Positions 33,301 to 45,100 of a stretch of DNA of 64,000 bases are shown in pieces. Every line of letters starts with the position of its first letter. The first letter of the stretch is position 1. Source of the DNA: Euborellia annulipes (lineage: Eukaryota > Arthropoda > Insecta > Dermaptera > Anisolabididae); assembly GCA_023213315.1 (NCBI GenBank), contig JAKCPI010010620.1:1-64000 (forward strand). The letters run 5' to 3'. The translations under genes were made by a program, and so were the position numbers. Below the pieces are notes generated by a model. The model was not told the origin of the DNA and made no database searches. It worked only from the letters and a program-made list of their open reading frames with translations.

Positions 33301-35381
33301 ATCTCTCTCTCCACATACAAAAAAATATTTTTAAAATACCGGATATAAGTGAGCCCCGGGCCCTCTCAAAGACAATATTTTTATTAAAAAAATGCTTATA
33401 TATATATATATATATATATATTTATTTATTTATTTATTATTACACAGGCAATTAGCCCAAATACACTTCACTTTTGTTGTATTAATTACACACATTCAAT
33501 ATACAATTTAGCCCTTCTTTTAAATACATTAATTGTTGGTATGTCCATGTTCGGGCAACGCTCATCATTTCCCAATCTGGATAATCTAGCAATAGGGGAC
33601 AGAGACCATATGACGTCCTGTGCGCTGGTACTACAAATTTCTTTTTGTCACAAAATTCATAAGATGATTCTTTAAAAGCAATCCTTGATTTTAAACCAGG
33701 ACATAATAATTGGTTATTAATGATCTTATACAACACACAGGATCAACATAGTCCCTACTGGACTGCAACGTGCTCAACCCTGTCCTGAAACTCATAATCT
33801 TACCAGGAATGAAAGTTAGAAGAAAACGCAGCCAAAATTTTTTCTTTAAAAATATATTTCAGCAGCTGACGTTTCGGCTTTGGTCAAAGCCATCCTCGGA
33901 GCTGCTATTGGTCATCATATACATATATTTTGAATTGTATCAGGTAATAAAATTAATTTAGGATATAACATCAGGGAAAAAAGTCTTCAGTTCTAAGACA
34001 AACTTTTTCCTTCTTCTATCACCAATACAATATATTTATTTTTTGTGCCTAATGTGATAATTGACTCAGGGCAGTACCATTTCATCTAATCCAATAGCAG
34101 CTCCGAGGATGGCTTTGACCAAAGCCGAAACGTCAGCTGTCGAAATATATTTTTAAAGAAAAAATTTTGGCTGCGTTTTCTTCCATCTTTAATTCCTGAT
34201 ACAAATTCCACCAGCCATAAAAAATACCCTTATACTCATAATCTTACATTTCTTTATATTCAGATATATATATAATATATTTCATTTTTTTTATTACTTT
34301 TATTTATGCGACGCACATTCTCAAACAAAAATATAGAAACCGTATTTATACATATAAATTTGAAAAATTTCGGGGGGAGGGGGCTTCGCCCCCTCCCCCC
34401 TTATATACGCCCCTGTTTTCTAATAATGTATTATAATTAATCAGTAGGATCCATCCGAAGAGAAGTGTTTGTCTATTTCTCTGGTTATTTGGTTGTTAAT
34501 TCAAACTTATGAATGATGACTCTAACTGGAAAAGATTTGGGAGCCTGTCCCAGTAAAATCCAGAGACTCAGTAACCACATTGAAACAACAAGAGAGGCTC
34601 TAGTTTTTATTTAGGAAAGAAGAAAGTATTTTTACGCCTATTATTTAATAAATTTCAACAAAAATAAGGCTTATACCTTTCAGACAAACTCCATTCCTTT
34701 TTATAGATGTTAATGCATATTCTAGGTCCTCATTTCCTTCACTTTTTGGATCAATTTGAATTTCTTCAAAGTCAACAGGAACTCCTGTATAACTATAAAT
34801 AAATTATTAATAACATTACATGCTTATTTTAAAAAGAGATAATGAATAGATATGAATTAGAAAATTTCAAAATTTAATTTTCTCTTCCTTATAAAGTTAA
34901 TTTTAAGCATCAAAAATTTGTTACCTTCAAGATAAACGAACCAATCAGTGTCTTTCGAAATTTGACTTCGACTTATAAACCATTGGTGAGTTTTGAAAAA
35001 TGGAATTGATAATTATCAATTGGTTCTTACGTAAATATTTCCTTGACGTGTTCCATGAGCTCAGGTCCAATTCCGCCTCCTGGTAGCATAGTGACCGTGT
35101 GCCGTCCTCCATATTGCGCTTTTGGGATGGCAGCCTGGACAGTATCACCGTGAATTCATTTTACTCGAGATCATGTAATTTTATCCAATCCCTAAACATT
35201 AACAAATTGACTCCAAGTATATTTCAATATTTCTCTTTTTTATTATTCTTACAAACAAAGGTTTTTAATGTAATTTTGTAATTAAAACTGTAATCACGTG
35301 AAATTTTAAAAATTGTACCTTGAGTCAAAGTGATTTATCTGACAGAAAAAGAACCTGGACATCAATTAATATTTTTAAGAG

Positions 35382-35418
<37 letters not shown>

Positions 35419-38276
35419 TTTGGAGAAACGTTTTACAGTTACAATATAGCCGAATCGTGAATTGAAATTGCAAAAGAAAATATAAAATTTTAGGAAAAAT
35501 GATGTCTTATTATTATTCTCCATTGAGGAAAAAACTTTTTTTTTTAATTAACTTCTGCTTTTTGCTTTCCACTTACATGGGTGCCCAAAATAGTTGCCCC
35601 ACATGCCAGGATCATCTCTCTGTCAGCTTATTATATAAATATCGTATATAAAGGCCTACAATAATTGATTAAATTACTACTTGATATTTGGACACTTTGA
35701 AATTTGTCCCTTTCCTAAAGATCTCCATAAAGTGAAATTGAAAAAATATGCATTTGATATGAATATTTCACATTTATGTATATATATATATATATATTTT
35801 TTTCTTTTATATATATATGGCATATATTAAATTTCTTAATGCATAACTTATATGTAAATCGGGCCTTAATTTATAATTTTAAGTATAAAACAGTGGTTCC
35901 CAAAGAAGGTCTTGGTAAAGCATTCGGGTGGTCGCGAGAAAGGTACCAAAATAAAATGTTAATTGAAAAACAGCTTGATAAATAATTTATTTTAGTCGCG
36001 TAATTAAAAATTTAACAAAGAAAATAGTCATCAAATCAGTCTAATTTAATATCTAACAATTTAACTATAAAAATGAGAAATGTATCATCAGTACATTGTT
36101 ATTACTATATATATGCGCTAACCACTGACTTCCTGTGTGTAGTGTGTATGTGCCTGTCAGGGCGCTGATTGGCCAGAATAAAAGGAAATTGAGTTAGAGA
36201 GGGGAAGTTAAAACTTCGGCAAGTAATTGCAAAATTTCCAAACAGTGAGCAAGAATAAATTTGATGAATTTGCTCTCCGGAGGCGAAGCCCCCTGGCAAG
36301 TGGTAAAGCCCGCCTCCGAAACAAATTAAAAACATAAAATAGAAAAATAAAAAAAATATATATGGTTAAACAATCACTTAATTTAGTAGGTTACTTTTTT
36401 TTTTTTTTTTTTTTTTGAGATAAATAAAATTTAAAAACAAGGTTATATGTTTCAAGCAGTATCAAGCAGTATTTGTATTAAGGTTGTATTTGTATGAGTT
36501 TCACGAGGGTGAAACTGACATAAATACAACCTTTGTTCAAAATGTTTCACTTGAAACCCACACCGCAATCCTTAAATTTAAGTAATTGTATTACTTCTGA
36601 AAATGATACATTGAGTGTAGAAATACGTATAAGGTGTTTATAATATATTGAAGCATATATATATATATTACATAATTAACCTCATTAAACCATAATGTTT
36701 CAATTAGAGCCAATGGTTAAATTTGTTTACAAACTTAAGGCAACTTTGGGAACCACTTGAATAAAATTTATATTTAATAAAAAATTCTATTATTGATCTT
36801 TGAACATTACATTATTAGAAAAAGATGGGATTTTGACAAAAGTAGAAGAAATACATCAAAATTACCATCTATTCATATTTTTTTTCTTATGCCCAGCAAT
36901 GGCAAAAACTCCATTTAGCCAGATCTATTCAGTATAAATACTAGATTTAATGTTAAATAAATCAATAAAATCGGGGGGGGGGGGGGAGTTAGTTTCTGGA
37001 TTATCTTTGATTTATTATTTATATAAATAGTAATTTCCATAAGGGGAAATTTTACAGAAGGGGTGTATAACAACTCTAATTAACTTTCTATTTCAAATGA
37101 TTTCCAAAAACTAGTAAATTTATTAACCTTGACCTAAAAACAGACTGAGTAGAAAAACATCGATTTGTAAAAGAAATTTCCAATAACATCTAATTAGTTG
37201 CATATTGGAAAGTTTAGAAATTATAATTTTTTTACAAAACGCAATTTATAGCTGTGATGTTATATTCATAAGAGGGTAGAAAATGAGAGATGCAGCTAAG
37301 GTTTTTTTCTTCATTCATTTGATCCGCACGGCTGATGTTTCGGTTCCGTGTTTGAACCATCTCCAGAGCTGGCGAAAAGTCATTATCAAAGTGCCATAGT
37401 GAATTTTATACATTGTTGAACCAAACTCTTAAATAAAATAATAATAATTTATGTACCTGGTCATCTCATACTGTGTATATATTTATTATTTAAAAGTTTG
37501 GTTCCACAATGTATGGAATCCACTATGAGACTTTGATAATGACTTTTCACCAGCTCTAGTTCAAACACGGAACCGAAACGTCAGCCGTGCGGATTAAATA
37601 AATAAAGAAAAAAATCGTACTGCATCTCTCATTTTCTACCCTTTTATGAATATAATTTTTTTTTCTTTTAATTCTTCAAATCAACTCTACGAATCGATTC
37701 TCCTATCTCTGTTAAAAAGAAAGTTTGTAAACACGGCTACAGAACGGATTTGACAGATCAAACAAAAATAAAGCTTTAAATCAAAGTCCAAAGACAATAA
37801 TAACATTCTTGGAAACAAGAGGTTGCTGAAAAGTACTTCATTTCAAGTTCAAAACTGAATAATCACTATACAAATGAAATACTACTTCGGCTTCGTCAAA
37901 TGCTATGTTAAACTTTTTTTTTTTAATTGAAGGCATTTTAATGTAGTGCATTTTCTTTGAATTTTTATTTAAAATTTTTTTTTTTTGATAAAAATGGAAA
38001 AATATGTAAGTAAAATTAATAATTACGGTATTATATAAGAATAAATTTACATAAGCGAATAAATACTCACAATTGCTTTAGAAATGGTTGTTTTATGTTG
38101 TAAATCGAAATCAGACAATGTTGCTTGGGAGAGCTTTAAAAAATATAAATAAATAAATTAGTAATTAGTAATATATAATAAATTAAAATATTAAAAATTA
38201 CATTTCTCGAGAAGACGGTGGAAGGAAGGAAAAGATTAAAGTTTCTCAGTGAGCTCTTGAATATTCTTATAGCCAT
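27351..38276 (-). CDS. IDH3G: isocitrate dehydrogenase [NAD] gamma subunit, mitochondrial, 9 exons
   Basis: Exons in transcript order: 38276-38202, 38133-38071, 35134-35031, 34792-34677, 32676-32486, 32421-32288, 29567-29336, 27859-27673, 27430-27351. All joints keep frame, giving 393 codons plus TGA, the length of human IDH3G. Residues 1-25 ([20 protein letters not shown] onward) are basic and amphipathic, a mitochondrial presequence. Then come [109 protein letters not shown] and [21 protein letters not shown] and the C-terminal HTS-GDLGG segment favour gamma over beta. Gamma is a regulatory subunit of the heteromeric TCA-cycle enzyme that oxidises isocitrate to 2-oxoglutarate. Odd points: residue 66 is Gly where the family has Asp (PGDGIGPE), and IMTNLYG replaces the usual VMPNLYG. 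Introns 2, 4, 6 and 7 hold nested transposons; introns 1 and 5 are only 68 and 64 bp. Confidence 0.95.
30225..30950 (+). pseudogene. 5'-truncated, frameshifted LINE fragment in IDH3G intron 6
   Basis: Plus-strand frame 30249-30440 reads [20 protein letters not shown] and [19 protein letters not shown] frame change near 30430 continues as [20 protein letters not shown] to [20 protein letters not shown], ending TTGAG about 30830. This is the segment after the reverse transcriptase in CR1/RTE-type elements. A 3' UTR and a poly(A) run (30928-30945) follow. It is antisense to IDH3G. Confidence 0.85.
31305..32247. mobile_element. old hAT-like element in IDH3G intron 6
   Basis: It begins CAGTGGTTCTCAAACTTG and ends CAGTTTGAGAACCGTTG. 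The flanking 8-mers GGTTATAG and AGTTTTAG agree at 6 of 8 positions. It contains a nested inverted-repeat element (31837-32158). Confidence 0.7.
31837..32158. mobile_element. nested element with AGGGCCGGTAGC inverted ends
   Basis: AGGGCCGGTAGCTTCATCTA at the left is matched inverted at the right end, and the match continues through GGGTAGTTAGT, about 31 bp in all. No clear target duplication. No coding content. Confidence 0.7.
32863..33096 (+). mobile_element. hAT-type MITE with poly(G) tract, IDH3G intron 4
   Basis: Third copy of the 23-kb family. Ends are CAAGGGCGGATCCAG and TATCCGCCCTTG. A perfect 8-bp duplication CCACAGAC lies at 32855-32862 and 33097-33104. The right-hand poly(C) tract is lost here. 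Confidence 0.9.
33420..33775 (-). pseudogene. LINE C-terminal fragment nested in a hAT element
   Basis: The minus-strand frame 33736-33482 begins [20 protein letters not shown] and has [13 protein letters not shown]. After a frameshift the expected close reads [18 protein letters not shown], then stop. A (TAAA)n tail is at 33420-33440. It lies inside the 33242-34415 hAT-like element, so it inserted later. Confidence 0.65.
33863..33904 (-). ncRNA. hammerhead-like motif
   Basis: Stem I CAGCT with AGCTG, core CCGAGGAT, stem II GGCTTT-GACC-AAAGCC, GAAACGTC. Confidence 0.65.
34098..34139 (+). ncRNA. hammerhead-like motif
   Basis: Identical plus-strand twin of 33863-33904. TGGCTGC follows at 34168-34174, 33 nt after GTC. 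Confidence 0.65.
35891..36759. mobile_element. hAT-like element in IDH3G intron 2
   Basis: Ends are CAGTGGTTCCCAAAG and CTTTGGGAACCACTTG. The flanks are A-rich and only roughly duplicated. The interior holds a GC-richer patch (36110-36320) and a strong hairpin at 36480-36535. No transposase is seen. Confidence 0.7.
36480..36535. repeat. near-perfect 24-bp stem hairpin
   Basis: AAGGTTGTATTTGTATGAG followed by TTTCAC faces GTGAAACTGACATAAATACA and ACCTT across a 4-nt GAGG loop. It lies inside the 35891-36759 hAT-like element. Confidence 0.75.
37265..37655. mobile_element. fold-back element, AGAGGGTAGAAAATGAG family, copy 1 (IDH3G intron 2)
   Basis: Outer arms ATATTCATAAGAGGGTAGAA and the inverted partner ending at 37655. 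The minus-strand motif at 37329-37372 reads CTGGAGAT, stem II GGTTC with GAACC, GAAACATC (decayed). The right arm (37541-37587) has lost the core but keeps GAAACGTC. Same family as 43912-44314. Confidence 0.78.
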
Positions 38277-39150
38277 TTTTAATAATCTAAAAAAATGAAT
38301 TTAATTAACAAATTAAATTCTATATAACTTCAAGTAGACATTACCTTTTTTAATTTAGAAATAAGAATTAATCTAAAAATATAAAAGAAATGAAGTTAAC
38401 TTTTCTGCATACCTGGGGTATAGAAAATATTACCAACTGTATATTTAATTTTTTGGTTTTAGAAAATAATTATTGAATTTTAAAATATTTTTTAATTAAT
38501 ATTTCATCATCTTGATTTATTTAAATATTTTTTTTTATTTTTATTTAATTCAATAGTAATATATAATTTCTATCATTATTCTTGTGTGTTTTTCAAATTG
38601 ACAAATGGTTAATTTATTACACAGAAAGACGCACTTGGGAGTAAATGGATAGTGACCACGAGATACCCTAGATAAGGCAAAAAATAATAATTTTAAATTG
38701 TTTTGGATTAAAAGTAGTTGGCAGCTTTGTTGAAAATTGAACGCACTGCTCACTTGAGTTCACTTCCATTTTGCTAAGTTCACTCTTGGCTAAAAAGCCG
38801 ACATCATTTCACACAACTCTTCTTTAGACAAGCGGGTATGTTTCAAAATATTGACGAAAAATTTAATTAACATTCATTGTTTACTCACAAATATTTAATC
38901 ATTTTTTTTTTAGTTAATATTTCATTAATACACAAAAATTATTTTATATAAATTATTTTAAAATACAACTCGAAAAAATTTTATTATAAATCAAAGCAAC
39001 AAAAAGAATGTAAGTTACAATCACATAAAAAAATACTTAAATATTAATTAATAAATTTTTATGTTTAAATTACAGCAAGATAAGCATAAATGAAATAAAT
39101 AGAATTAATTATTTTTGGGAAAAATAATCCTTCTTTAAAATTATATCAAA
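38277..39150. promoter_or_regulatory. divergent IDH3G/UBXN1 intergenic region, probable bidirectional promoter
   Basis: The start codons of IDH3G (minus, 38276) and UBXN1 (plus, 39151) face away from each other across 874 bp, with no other gene between. The least AT-rich part is 38740-38840, which has CCATTTTG, a core like the YY1 site, and is the likeliest initiation zone. A possible leader acceptor (seven T then AG) sits just upstream of the IDH3G ATG. Shared regulation is inferred from the layout alone. Confidence 0.5.
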
Positions 39151-42100
39151 ATGAGTAACCAAGATTTAGCAACGTTAAAAGAAATGGGCTTTTCTACAAA
39201 TAAAGCGTAAGATTTTTTACTAAAATATATTTATTTCGCAACTGTCAAACAATGCATGCTGAGTCATGTTGCTTTCCACTTTTCAAATAATTACTTATTA
39301 TAAATAAAATAATCACTCCACACTCGTTCGTCAATCTATCTTGAAATTGATTTTTTCCTATTTTATTAAATTATTTATAATTTCAAAAAATTGTCTATTT
39401 TATGTTGAATTTGTTTGACATATTCATCACACTTAATAAAATTTGACATTTAAAATTTATCACAGAAATTTGCTTATTATTTGACACCTGTAGCATTAAA
39501 TATATATATATATACACTAATAATTTCTGAGTAATCACAAACCTTAAAAGTCCTATAAACCTTGCCTCGTATTCTAAGCTTAAATAATATAAATAAATTT
39601 TGAGCTTCGAACATTTTTATTTTTAAAAAATACACAAAGGCAAAATAAAATCTTTTTTTTAATAATATACTAGTTGCTCAGCCCTCCTCTCCCACAATAC
39701 CAGCTCTATCTGTTCTGTTAGAAATTTTCTACCTTAACTTTTTTTATAATAAATGATCTGTAAAGATTTAATGCTATTTTTCACGTATTTATACCCTGAG
39801 GAACCCCTATCATAAATTTTATTAAAATCTAAAGAAAAATAAAGAATCTAATTTTTATGGAGATCCCCTACTCCTAATCTGAATGAATGTTAAATTCTTT
39901 TCCTATTAAAAAAAAATTATGAAAATTCATTCAGCAGTTTTTCAGTATATATGTTAAAAACAGCTGAACAAGAGACAAACTGCTTTATATATATATATAA
40001 TAGGAAGTATATAGTTATTTAATATGAAGATGAAGATTTCTTGAAAGATGAAATAGTATTTATTTTTTCCATTGACTCACTTAACAAATTTTGGTTTTAG
40101 CTCACCCTGCATGATTTAGTTATCTCTCTACCAGAGATTTTATTTATCCTAATAATGTTTTATTGCTTTATTTTAGGATGAAAGCTTTGGCAATTACTGG
40201 AAATCAAGGAGTTGAAGTTGCCTTAGAATGGTAAATAATAAATATATGATAAAATTTATTTCAATATTAAATTTAAAATTTTTTTAGGCTTTTGGCTCAT
40301 GGAGAAGAACTAGAAAATCTTCAAGATCACCCTACAGTAAGTTCACAGACTTTTCCAGAGTCCAGAATCAATGCGAGCTCAGCTATTTCTTCTGCACCTC
40401 TTACTCAAGAAAAATTGGATCCTCCGAATGAATGTGAAGCTGCTGGAGAATCGATTTGCGTAGGAACTCCTTTTGGCCAACCAAATGAACCCACTCAAGC
40501 GCATGAAGAAGCGGGTCAAGGGGAAGCAGCCTCTCCTAAAGATAGTATTATAGACCATGCTCAACTAAATGATATAAAAAAGTTTAAATGTGACAAGTAA
40601 GTCTATGTTTATTTATGATTTTTTTAAGTGCAATTTTTCAGATGGACGCCCAGGAATTTCTTAATGAATAGTTTGAAAATTACTGGGTAGAAGGTTTTTA
40701 GTTAATAAGTGAAGAGGCAGCCAAAATATAAATTAGTTTATAGATTAGTTTATTGGCAACTTTTTCTAGGATGGCCGAACTCTTTAGAATATATATTTCG
40801 AACTTCCTTGGTGTCCAATGTTGTCCAATTTAATAATTTGTTATTAAAATCGACTTCGACTACAGGTACTAAATAAAATTAAGTATTAAATTTTGATAAG
40901 AGCTAATAAATATCGTGATCTTATTATTTTAGCTGACATGCAATTCTGTTTTTTTCCACAATCTTCAAAAAATTGATTTCCTCTACATGCGAATTACATG
41001 CAAATTACATTTTGTCAAAATATTTTTATTGAAACCCTGAAATGGTTTAACAATTTACAAGTAAATCTCGTGTTGAATAAAATAATACTGCCAAATAAAC
41101 TCGTACAGTATTAAAATATTTTTTTATTTTTTTTTTTATTATTTTCACATCTCTCAACAGAGATTAACTCCAATTACAGAAAGACGGAGGAGAAATTGGG
41201 TTTTTTGAATTTACTTATTATTTATATAATAGAATATATATATATGCGAAGATAAGTTTTCTCGGGTTAAGTCGCTTGTGATGTTGAGATCCTCTTGAAA
41301 ATGGTTCCAAAAGGAGAGCCGAAACGTCGAGTAAATCTCAACATCACACGCGACTTAACCCGAGAAAACTTATCTTCGCATACATCCGGTCGTGGAAACC
41401 TTCCAGAATATATCCATATATATATATATTATAAGCTTATTCAGCCGTTTTGTTAATAACAAAGAAAATATGTCAATTTCATGGAAATGAGACTTCGGAC
41501 TTTCCGACACCGACAAAACGTTTCAACTAACAATAAAACAATACTGGACATTTTAAAGAGTGTCTAATACACTACAGATTGCGACTAATCGCAATGAAAA
41601 TACATAAAACCGAGCTGAGCGATAAAAATAAAAAAAAGCAATTATCTACATGTTATTTCAATGGAAAAAATTCAACGATCGAAAGGAAGTACTTACAATT
41701 AAAATTAAGGGCTGAAACTTCGAGCGAAATTTTTTTTTCGATGTTTGGAACAATATTTCAGTATGTCCGCGAAAATAAAAAAATGTTCGTTTCAAATGAA
41801 ACACCCTAATATATTTATATATATATATATTAAATGAAATAGAGCGTTTTCAATTAAATGTCACTCGATAAATATGAGATCAACTCAAAGACTTTCATAC
41901 TAGAATATTAATGCCTCGACTCTAGTTCTTTTTGTGGGATTAAAATTTTACCATATCATTTTTGTATTTAGTTATTTATTCGGAAAAAAAATTTTAATCA
42001 ACAAATTTCAAATATTTTTTCTAGATGTGGACTCGTCTTGACAACAAGTGAAATGGAAAAACATGCCAAGGAAACAGGTCACACTCAATTTGTAGAAAAT

Positions 42101-45100
42101 GTAACATTAAGTGAAGAAGATAAAAAAAAACAACTTATTAAATTAGCTGAAAAAATTAAACAAAAACGAATGGAACGCGAGGCATTAGAAAAAGAAGAAG
42201 AATTACTTCGTGAAAAAAATCGAATCAAATCCGGAAAAGAAATCAGCGCTGCTAAGAAAAGGTACGAATAAATTACTATTCACGAGAAGGGCAGAGGCAT
42301 CCAAAATAAAAATGCTCTGAATGCTAGGATATTGGACAGCATTCATCTGCCTCTGCCCTTGTTCATAATTAAGTAATCACAGCTAATATTTATTTATCAA
42401 TTACTATTTATTTTATTTGAAAAGTGATATATATATATATATGGACCCTGTTATGCAATGGTGTGTCAAAGACCAAACATCGTGTTTTGAGAAAATCAAC
42501 ATTAAAGTTTTTCTGATTTAAATTGTTTTTATTAGATTATATATCATTTTTTTTGTCACTTGTGCAAGTAAATACTGTAATTATGGCAGATATTCATAAA
42601 TTATCTCTAAAAATACGAGTAATTTAGAGAAAAACAATAAAATATAAAAAATTATTTTTGCAAAATTCTCTAACAAGGAGACGGCCAAGTGAGTATATCA
42701 CGGATTCGTTTGAAAAAAATTGAGGTGATACTTTGAGCCAAAAAAATGTTCACATGTTTCGGCGTTTTACTCCATAGAGCCCCGATTGGCAAAAAAAAAA
42801 AAAATAAATACTGAAACAATTTTCGCGCTTTCAAGTAGTTTCTGTTTGAAACATTACGTAACAGTCAGCTGTGGCTGGGCTGGTAGCGTAGCTGAGTGAT
42901 AACTATGTGGTCCCGGGTTCGATCGACGGAGTATTCAATTTTTTTTTTTTTTTTCAATCTTTTTATGTTATTGTAACAAATAATATATTTTCCGACAAGA
43001 GGTCCCTTTTCACTTCCCGCATCACTTATATAGGCCTATTAGATTTACTCTCATCAATTAGTAAGGAGGCGCATAATAACCTCAGTTGTAGAAGAACTCT
43101 AAGTCTTAAACAAATTGGAGGTTGGGGGTATTTATTTTTGATATAAAATTATTTTTTACAATAAAATCCCAATTAATTTTTTCAGGCTTGAAGAAGCTGA
43201 AATGAAAAAAATTATTGAAGCACGGAAACGAGAGAAATACGAAGATAAGGTAGCCCGAGAAAAGATAAAACAACAAATTGAAGAAGACCGAAGAGCAAGA
43301 CGAGTCAAGTTTGGAAACGTGTCAGGAGAACAATCGACGAGTAGTAGTGTCCCAAGCTCAAGCACCTCTACTGCTACTAGCGCTTCAATAAGCTCACCTG
43401 TATCGAATAAATCCTCGACATCCACTTCTACTGAAACTTCCAAAACTAAAATTCAGGTGCTTTTGTTTGTTGATCATTTTCTGCATTGGCTTCTCATGGC
43501 ATTATTAGTGTTTTTTTTTTCTTCTGTATGCAACTGCCAAAATCAAATTAAATTTTATTCTAGAAATGAGAAAACATTCCTATTACACACGAGAGAAGTG
43601 AAACGTTTACTCAAAATTCACATTCACGATCGGAAAAAGGTTAGCAAATTGGCTAGGTCTATTGAATTTTTCATTTATTAACTCTTTTTGAGATATAAAT
43701 GTGTTGAGTCTAGCAGCGTCGAAAGCCATTTTTTAGTCTATGTGCAATAAAATCCAAATTTGCTGGGTCTCTTCGCACGTGAACGAATCCTTCCTCAAAA
43801 AATTTTAAATTTACGTACTGTTATTAAGGAAACGTACAAATTTTCGAGTGTATCTTTATTTAAAGAAAAAAAGAAATATTTCAAATCAAAAGTATATTTT
43901 AACTTAATAAGAGGGTAGAAAATGAGAGATGCAGCTAAGGTTTTTCTTTATTTATTTAATTCACATAGCTGACGTTTCTGTTCCGTGTTTGAACTATCCT
44001 CAGAGCTGGCGAAAAGTCATTATGAGAGTGTCATAGTGGATTTTATACATTGATGAACAAACTCTTATATAGTAAATAGATACACAGTGTGCGATGATAA
44101 ATGAATTCATTTATGTACCTGGTCATCGCAGAGTGTGTATAAATTTATTATATAAGAGTTTGTTCATCAATGTATAAAATCCACTATGACACTCTCATAA
44201 TGACTTTTCGCCAGCTCTGAGGATGATTCAAACACGGAACCGAAACGTCAACTGTGTGAATTAAATAAATAAATAAAAAACCTTAGCTGCATCTCTCATT
44301 TTATACCCTCTTATTATTTAATATAACATCTCAGTTATAAATTGTTTTTTTTTTTTTTTTTTTTGTATATTTTAACCAAATATTCACAAATTGCTGACAA
44401 GGAAGCTAGAAATGTGTAGTTTTGAGAGATTTGCGATAGTATCCAAGTCCCCAAATAGTCAGTCCCCCATGGCATGTGTCCATTGTAGGTTGCCTGGTAG
44501 CGACTTTCAAAATGCTGCATGTCCTGATAAAAGCGCTCTCCTTGCTCCTCGGAATAGCCACCCATAATCTCTTAGAATTTTGTATTCAATTAAGAGTTTG
44601 CGACGATTAGAAAAAATTCTATTCAAAATTGGGACTAAAAGAATAGAAAAAAATGCAAAAGTTGACAGTTATGTAAATATCATTGTGACGGTCACAAAAG
44701 CGATGTTTCAAGGATCTAACGACTATTTTCTACGCACTTGCTGCTCAATTAACCAGAAAGAGAAATTTTTTGAAAATTTGTTACATACTGTTATGGCATT
44801 ACTCAGTAGAGAATTCATTGGCTAATTTGATAAGGTTTTACTTTAAATTGACTCATATTTTTTTTTTGCTCTCCCTCTTTAGTTGCCTTCATCTAATTTT
44901 TCTCAATCTATTTCAGATTCGACTTTTAAATGGTAATACAATTCAAGAGAACTTCGGTTCAAAAGAACAACTTTCGTGCGTACGTTTATTTATAGATTTT
45001 TATAGAACAGATGGTACTACTCCTTATGATTTAATGACAAATTTCCCAAAGCGCGTTTACGCTGACGAAGACTATGAAAAGCCATTAGATTCATTGAGTA

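Larger units (their letters stand above)
33815..34190. mobile_element. fold-back element with two hammerhead-like arms (IDH3G intron 4)
   Basis: Arms of about 95 bp begin GAAAACGCAGCCAAAATTTT and are repeated inverted at 34095-34186. The motifs are at 33863-33904 (minus) and 34098-34139 (plus). It is nested in the 33242-34415 hAT-like element. Confidence 0.82.
33242..34415. mobile_element. hAT-like element with CAGGGGCGTATA ends, carrying nested insertions
   Basis: It begins CAGGGGCGTATAAAG and ends TTATATACGCCCCTG. The flanks TTTTCTAT (33234-33241) and TTTTCTAA (34416-34423) form an 8-bp duplication with one change. Inside are G/C runs near both ends, a LINE remnant (33420-33775) and a hammerhead-type fold-back element (33815-34190). 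I see no transposase. It is in IDH3G intron 4. Confidence 0.82.
43908..44316. mobile_element. fold-back element, AGAGGGTAGAAAATGAG family, copy 2 (UBXN1 intron 5)
   Basis: Arms begin AATAAGAGGGTAGAAAATGA and end with the inverted partner. Motifs lie at 43967-44008 (minus) and 44212-44255 (plus). The inner arms meet around GTGTATAAATTTATTATATAA (44130-44155 region). Confidence 0.82.

Noticed and set aside
40713..40800. Further hammerhead motif in UBXN1 intron 3
   Set aside because: GGCAGCCA and CTAGGATGG...CCGAACTC recall the family, but GAAAC and a second arm are missing.
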